Origin: Entophlyctis helioformis
Taxonomy: Eukaryota; Chytridiomycota; Chytridiomycetes; Chytridiales; Chytriomycetaceae
DNA length: 21,595 nt
Reading direction: 5' to 3'
NCBI GenBank assembly: GCA_025526915.1
Contig: JAHLKH010000310.1
Span: 1 to 21,595, forward strand
The position numbers and the translations under genes are program-made. The notes beneath the pieces were generated by a model. It was not told where the DNA came from and did not search any database. It worked only from the letters and a program-made list of their open reading frames with translations. Of the stretch, positions 16,642 through 21,595 are shown piece after piece (position 1 is the stretch's first letter; every line of letters starts with the position of its first letter).

Positions 16642-19588
16642 TTATCGACCCAAATGGCCAGCGTTCAAGCCGACAGAAAAGTCGGGCTGCATGGGCACCG
16701 CCTTGGGAGCCGCCGTCTTGGTGGTGGTAGTGGTCGTCGTCGTCGTGGTGCGGATCGTCTTGGTCTTGCCGTCGGCCGACACCAGCGTGTCGCTCGTGAC
16801 GGACGAGGCGGTCATCGAGTCGAGAGCGCTGCTGCCGACGACCACGACGCCGTCGTCGCTGCCGTCCGAGGCGTCGCTGGCAACGGCTCTCGCCGCCACG
16901 TCGGCCACGGTCTCAAAGATCATGGGGAGCGGGCGAGCGGCGGGTGCATCGAGCGCGACGGTGATGGTCTCGCCCAGCCGCGTGGTGAAGACGGAGCCGT
17001 CGGGCAGGCCGGCCTCGACACGCGCAGCCTCGAGGGCCTTGGGCGGGTCGAGGTAGTGCTCGTCGGACATCATGTAGGTGCCCCAATGGACACCGATCGT
17101 GTGCGAGGCACGGACGTCGCCGTGCACGCGCACAGCCTCGGCAGGGTCCATGTGCTGGTGCTTCATGTACTCGCGCGGCTCGTAGCTGCCAATCGGCAGG
17201 GCAGCAAACGTGAGCGGGCCGTAGCGGTCGCCGACGGCGCGGAACGCCTGGCAGTAGCCCGTGTCGCCGCAGTGGAAGAACGAGGCCGTCGGCGACTTGA
17301 CGACAAACGAGGACCAGAGTGTGAGGTTGACGTCGAAAAAGTGGCGGCCGGACCAGTGCTGGATGGGCGTGCCAATGACGGTGAGCGACGGCGAGTGCGC
17401 GTGCTCTTGCCACCAGTCGAGCTCGACGACGGTCGTGATGCCGTAGCCTGCGAACCAGGACTTCATGCCCAGCGGCACGTACCAGGTGACGCTGTTGCCG
17501 AGCTTGCGCACGACGGCGGTGTCTGCCGGGAGTGGCGCGATGCGTGAGACAGATGGATGGCATGGAATGGGATGGCATAGGAAGGCAAGGCATAGGAAGG
17601 CATGGCATGGCATGGCATGCTTACCAAGGTGGTCGTAGTGGTTGTGAGACACGAGCACAATGTCGATCGTGGGCAGGTCGTCGAGCGTGCAAGGCGAGGG
17701 GCGGATGCGCTGGGGCCGAACCACTCGCCGATCGTGCGCGAGCTGTGCACAGCAGGGCAAGGCGGGATACGATAAGCACAGATACGTCACAAGCGCAGAC
17801 AGCCAGGCAGACAGACAGACACGCAGACAGCCAGGCAGACCCACGAACCTGAAGATGGGGTCTGTGAGGATGGTGTAGCCGTCCATCTGCACGACGCAGG
17901 TGGACTGTCCGAGCCAGGTGACGGTCATGAACGGCTCGGCCGTGGCGGGGGCGGCGGCGAGCGGCATCGTGGCCAGCGGGGCAGAGGCAAGGTCGGCAGG
18001 CAAGACGCGGCGCGGCGCGTCTGGACGGCAGTGGATGTCGCTGCGGTCGATGGCGATGGCGCCGCGCGTGGCAGCGTACTCGTTCAGGAGGGCAAAGTTT
18101 GGCGTGATGAGCGGCATGGTGCGCTCGAGTTCCTGGACGAGTTTGGGAGCGTGAGTGGGTGCACAGTGGATGGCAAGGCAAGGCAAGCATGCACGACGGA
18201 TCGCACCTTGATGTCCTTGGGCACGCTGTTGCGGTTGGTGCGGGTGAGCTGCCAGCGGATGTAGCCGAGCAGGTCGGCGGTGTTGCGGTCCTGCCACTCG
18301 ATGAACGGATTGACAAAGCGGCCGGCGACGTCGAGCGAGTTGAACAGCTTCTGGCGCCACGACGACTGGCGACGCAGCGCGCGGTTGCTTGGCGTGTTGC
18401 TGCGGCCGGCAGCCGAAGACGAAGACGACAAAAGACGAAGAGGACGAGGACGGGGCGGCAAAGGCGGCCTTGCACTGGTGGCAGCGCATCATGAGATGGG
18501 CGTCTGACGGCGGGTAGAGCGGCGAGGTGAGGGCATTGACGGCCGCAGCCAAAAAGTTTGCGGCGGGCATGATGGGCAGCAGGATGATGGACGGGATGGC
18601 TCTGAAGAGCGTGCCGAGGCCGAGGCCGACCGAGGCGACGAGCGAGCGGTGGCCGTCTGGGGAGCGCCGGTGGAAGGAGAGGAGCAGCAGCAGAAGGAGA
18701 AGCAGCGGCAGCAGCAGAGAAGCAGCGGCAGCCGTTGCAGGCAGGACGGCAAGGGCCGACTCCGAGTCGCTGTTCGAGTCGCTGTTTGCGGCGAGCATGG
18801 CCAGACAGGCCGGGCAGGTGGCGGCCGTGAGCGACGAGGGGCCGTGGCCGTGGCCGTGGGCGTTGGGGCCGTGGCCGTGGTGGCCGGCGTGGGGGTGATC
18901 GCAGGCGGCGGCGGCGGCAGCGTCGTCGTCGTCGTAGACCAGCTCCCAGTGCGAGCGCACCCGGGCCAGCCGCACGCGGCGGGTGAGCAGGAAGCGCCAT
19001 TGCTCAAAGAGGGCGGTGCCGGCCACGAGCAGCACGGCGGCCGAGACGAGCATCCACGTGGCAGCGCGCTGGCGGCGAACGGCGGCCTTTGACGCAGCCA
19101 GGGCGGCAGCGGCAGCGGCAGCGCAGACGAGGTTGCGGCGGTCGAGCCAGCCGCAGCAGCAGCAGCAGACGAGGCGGCAGTCGGGCCAGCCGTGGCCAGC
19201 AGCAGGGCCAGCAGGTCCTTGACGGCCACGACGGCCGAGTCGGACGCCGCGAGCAGGGCGTCAGAGACGGCGTCTGCCGAGGCGGGCAGGGATGGCATGG
19301 ACGGCAGCGGGATGGACGGCAGCGAGGACACGGCCAGCGAGAGGGCCGGCAGCGAGGGCAGCGACTGCGAGAGCGACTGCGAGAGCGATGCGGCCGTGGA
19401 AGAGGCGCGGTCGGCGACGGTGTCCAGCGAGGGCAGCGAGGCAGCGAGGGCAGCGACTGCAGCGAGTGCGAGAGGGCCGACGCAGCGGCAGACGCAGCAG
19501 AAGACGCAGCGGCAGACGCAGACGCGGCAGCGGCCTTTGAGGACTCGAGCACGGCGGCGAGCGAGGCGTCGCCGGCAGAGTCGCGCAT
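16642..19588 (-). CDS. FMP30: NAPE-PLD/Fmp30-type phospholipase (metallo-beta-lactamase fold) with long membrane N-terminus
   Basis: Reverse-strand exons 19588-18207, 18132-17849, 17742-17625 and 17522-16642, about 888 residues after small frame corrections. The family hydrolyses N-acyl phosphatidylethanolamine; yeast Fmp30 is mitochondrial. Catalytic features are FNSLDVAGRFVNPFIEWQ, VTWLGQSTCVVQ, LTDPIF, SHNHYDHLD (zinc ligands, rebuilt across an intron), TPIQHWSGRHFFDVN, FHCGDTGY and GVHWGTY. The N-terminus is unusually long, with A/S/L-rich sequence, hydrophobic segments, a His/Gly-rich tract and CPAC and CHQC pairs. A Thr-rich tail of about 100 residues follows the fold. Frame breaks occur at 19440-19441, between 19090 and 19185, near 18430-18433 and at 17712-17715. 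The ATG at 19588 fits the divergent promoter; an ATG at 19053 is the alternative. Membrane location and substrate are inferred. Confidence 0.83.
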
Positions 19589-19701
19589 GGGCAGTGGAGT
19601 GAGGAGGAAGAGAGCGGGCGAGCGGGCTGATGAGCGGGCTGAGCGAGAGGGAAGCAAAGTGAGTGCACCGCACGGCACAGCGACGCGCGCCGCTGGTCAA
19701 A

Positions 19702-19734
19702 TTTGAATTGTGTTTGAATTGCGTTTGAATTGCG
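19702..19734. promoter_or_regulatory. Divergent promoter with three 11-bp TTTGAATTG repeats
   Basis: Three tandem copies of TTTGAATTGYG at exactly 11-bp spacing (19702, 19713, 19724). They are followed by a T-rich stretch (19735-19772). The A/T-rich patch stands out from its GC-rich surroundings and lies about midway between the reverse-strand start at 19588 and the forward start at 19833. It probably serves both genes; binding factor unknown. Confidence 0.5.
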
Positions 19735-19832
19735 TTTTGGTGATTTTCACTTTTTCTTTTTTCTTTCGCTCTCAGCCCACACCGCCAGCCAGCCAGACTC
19801 AGACTCTCCCAGTCACTCACTCGGCCCCGTCC

Positions 19833-20129
19833 ATGTTCACGCATCGCCTTGTCCGGCTGCTCGCCTCGGCCGGTGCTGCCACCGCGTCTGCTGCCCCTCT
19901 TGCCCCTGTCCCTGCCCGCAGGCTGTCCACAGCTGCCCTCGCCCCGCTCGCCGCCCGCCCGTCCGCCGCCGGTCGCTCCGATGCCTGCTGCTCGAGGTGC
20001 GCTGCTGCGATCCCTTTCGGCTGCCTGCTGCCTGCCTGCTGCCTGCTGATCCCCCGGCTTGCGCTGCATGCTGCCTTGCCCCCGTGCATGCCCACTCGTA
20101 TCTGACACTGGCCCCCCTCTCTGCTCGCC
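19833..20129 (+). other. Possible alternative first exon or leader of the helicase gene
   Basis: An ATG at 19833 opens a frame encoding a basic, Ala/Ser-rich stretch containing PARRLSTAAL, which looks like a mitochondrial presequence. The frame stops near 20104 unless a GTGCGC donor at 19997 is spliced to the CTCCAG acceptor at 20162. That splice is out of phase by one base as the sequence stands. It may be a true first exon with a miscalled base, or a 5' UTR. Confidence 0.35.
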
Positions 20130-21595
20130 ATGGCCCTCCTCCGGCCGTCCCGCCCCCTCCAGGCTTCCCGCCGCTCCTACTCGGTCGCCGCTCCGGTCTT
20201 GAACGACGCTGTTGCTCCGGCTACTCCATCGGCTACGACTGCTGATGCTGCTGCAACCCCATCGACGGCGACTGAGACTACGGCTGCAACCCAATCGACG
20301 GCGACTACGGCTGCCGCCGTCGACAGCCACGCTGACCACCACCGCCGTCGCCACCACGTTACCCACACTCCCACCGCCGCTGACATCGAGGCCATCAAGG
20401 CTGCTCCGGCCGTCGCCGATTCGCAGGAATCCACAAAGCGCTTCGACTCGCTGCCCCTGTCCCCAAAGACGCTCCAGTCGCTCGCCGTCGAGTTCAAGTA
20501 CCAGAACATGTCCGCCGTCCAGGAAAAGGTGCTCGAGCTCCTGCCCTACGACAAGGATCTGCTCGTGCGCGCAAAGACCGGCACCGGCAAGACGCTGGCC
20601 TTCCTGGTCGCGGCCATCGAGTCGGTCATCTTCACTCACAAGACCCGTCCCGCCGGTGTGCCCATTGTCATCCTCTCGCCCACCCGCGAGCTGGCTCTCC
20701 AGATCGCCCGCGAGGCTGAGCGTCTCGTCAGATTCCACCGCTGGATCGTCCGCACCGCGGTCGGTGGCCAGAGCCGCATGCGCAACGTCCGCGACCTCTC
20801 GCACGGCTCTCGCTGCGACATCATCGTCGCCACCCCGGCCGTCTCAACGATCTTCTCCGCTCCGAGCCGGCCGTCAAGGCCCAGCTCGCTGGCTGCAAAG
20901 TGGTGCGTATCCCATCGTCGTCATTGTCACATTCATTCTGTCTTGCCGAGCCACACGCCCTGTGAATCTGGAAAAGACTGGACTGGACTGGACTGGACTG
21001 GACTGGACTGGACTGGACGTGTTTTGTCTGGCTGCCTTGCCTTGTGGGGTGATCTTGCCATCGACTGACCCGACCTTGCCATCATTTCGTCCCGCCGTCC
21101 GTTTATTCTGCCCCCCTCCCATCCAGCTCATCTTTGACGAGGCCGATGTCCTGCTCGACATGGGCTTCAAGGACGAGCTCCAGCAGATCACGGAAAACCT
21201 GCCCACGCAGCGCCAGACGTTCATGTTCTCGGCCACGCTCTCGTCCGAGATCCGCTCCATTGCTGCCTCCACGCTCGAGCGCGGCTACACGGCCATTGAC
21301 ACCGTCCCCAAGAACGAGACCGACACCCACCTACGCATCAAGCAGACCTATGCCGTCGTCCCCCACTCGCAGCAGTTTGCCATTCTCCACGACGCCATCG
21401 AGCGTCAGCGCGCCGCATCCACGCAGGCCAAGATCATCGTCTTCTTCCCGACCACCAAGCTCACCACGTTTGCCGCCGAGGTCTTTAACCGCATCCCCGG
21501 CTGCGAGTGCTCGAGATGCACTCCAAGCTCACGCAGATGCAGCGCATGAAGATTGCCGACCGCTTCCGTCGCGCATCGTCTGCCGTGCTCTTCAC
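20130..21595 (+). CDS. Mitochondrial-type DEAD-box RNA helicase (MSS116/CYT-19-like), 3' end outside window
   Basis: Exons 20130-20902 and 21127->21595. Such proteins unwind RNA with ATP, and the Mss116/CYT-19 group helps splice and fold mitochondrial RNA. The start at 20130 has an ideal context (GCCATGG) and gives a basic leader (MALLRPSRPLQASRRSYS) suited to mitochondrial import. Motifs in order are the Q motif (FDSLPLSPKTLQSL...SAVQEKVL), AKTGTGKT (I), PTRELALQ (Ia), VATP then GRLNDLLRSEP in another frame (Ib), FDEADVLLDMGF (II), FSATLS (III) and IIVFFPTT (IV). Two one-base breaks are seen: at the CCCC run 20833-20836 inside the TPGR motif, and at 21501 (IPG/RVLEMHSKL). Both would be cured by one more C. 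The 224-nt intron holds eight GACTG repeats. MSS116 orthology rather than another DEAD-box subfamily is likely but not proven. Confidence 0.87.
20976..21015 (+). repeat. GACTG pentanucleotide repeat (8 units) in the helicase intron
   Basis: Eight uninterrupted GACTG units inside the intron 20903-21126. The same unit, in reverse orientation, occurs at 9941-9965 in an intron of an unrelated gene. Confidence 0.9.

Noticed and set aside
18489..20804. 771-codon reverse-strand frame crossing the helicase start
   Set aside because: Over the helicase it is antisense to a clear DEAD-box gene. Only its middle part (about 19090-19440) is accepted, as one frame of the NAPE-PLD N-terminus.

Overview
The window looks like nuclear DNA of an early-diverging, probably zoosporic (chytrid-type) fungus. 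It is GC-rich and gene-dense. Genes sit on both strands and are cut by many short introns of about 50-130 nt, most with GTRNGT donors and CAG/TAG acceptors. The gene content is eukaryotic and fungal: GPI-type chitin deacetylases, an ER protein disulfide isomerase with a KQEL tail, ribose-5-phosphate isomerase, a NAPE-PLD/Fmp30-type hydrolase and a mitochondrial-type DEAD-box helicase. No bacterial operons or rRNA/tRNA genes were seen. The lineage call is inference from gene content; the species is not identified.

Layout. 1-3049 (+): 3' part of an eight-exon Fanzor gene, the eukaryotic relative of transposon TnpB RNA-guided nucleases, with a hairpin across its stop codon that may belong to the guide RNA. 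3214-4475 and 11420-12625: two near-identical 1.2-1.3 kb blocks, each carrying an intact GEMIN8-like gene. 4776-6379 (+) and 6552-8152 (-): two convergent chitin deacetylase genes. 8378-11163 (-): an uncharacterised eight-exon gene with two diverged copies of one module and CAG-repeat splice acceptors. 12808-13860 (-): ribose-5-phosphate isomerase (RKI1) with two GC-AG introns. 14648-14964 (+): the first exon only of a third chitin deacetylase, joined inside its first intron to a protein disulfide isomerase lacking its own 5' end (14970-16422, +). 16642-19588 (-): NAPE-PLD/Fmp30-type metallo-beta-lactamase-fold protein with a long membrane N-terminus. 19833/20130-21595 (+): MSS116/CYT-19-type DEAD-box helicase running off the window, divergent from the previous gene across a short promoter with three 11-bp repeats.

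The genes form no pathway cluster, apart from the chitin deacetylases (cell-wall chitin to chitosan). The main novelty is the Fanzor locus with its possible guide scaffold. Next come the GEMIN8 duplication, the deacetylase/PDI junction, and the unknown two-module protein.

A caution on quality: several otherwise well-conserved genes show single-base frame breaks in short C runs (G on the + strand for reverse genes). This looks more like base-calling error than gene decay. All exon models were made by eye from reading frame, splice-site motifs and family conservation; no alignment or transcript data were available.
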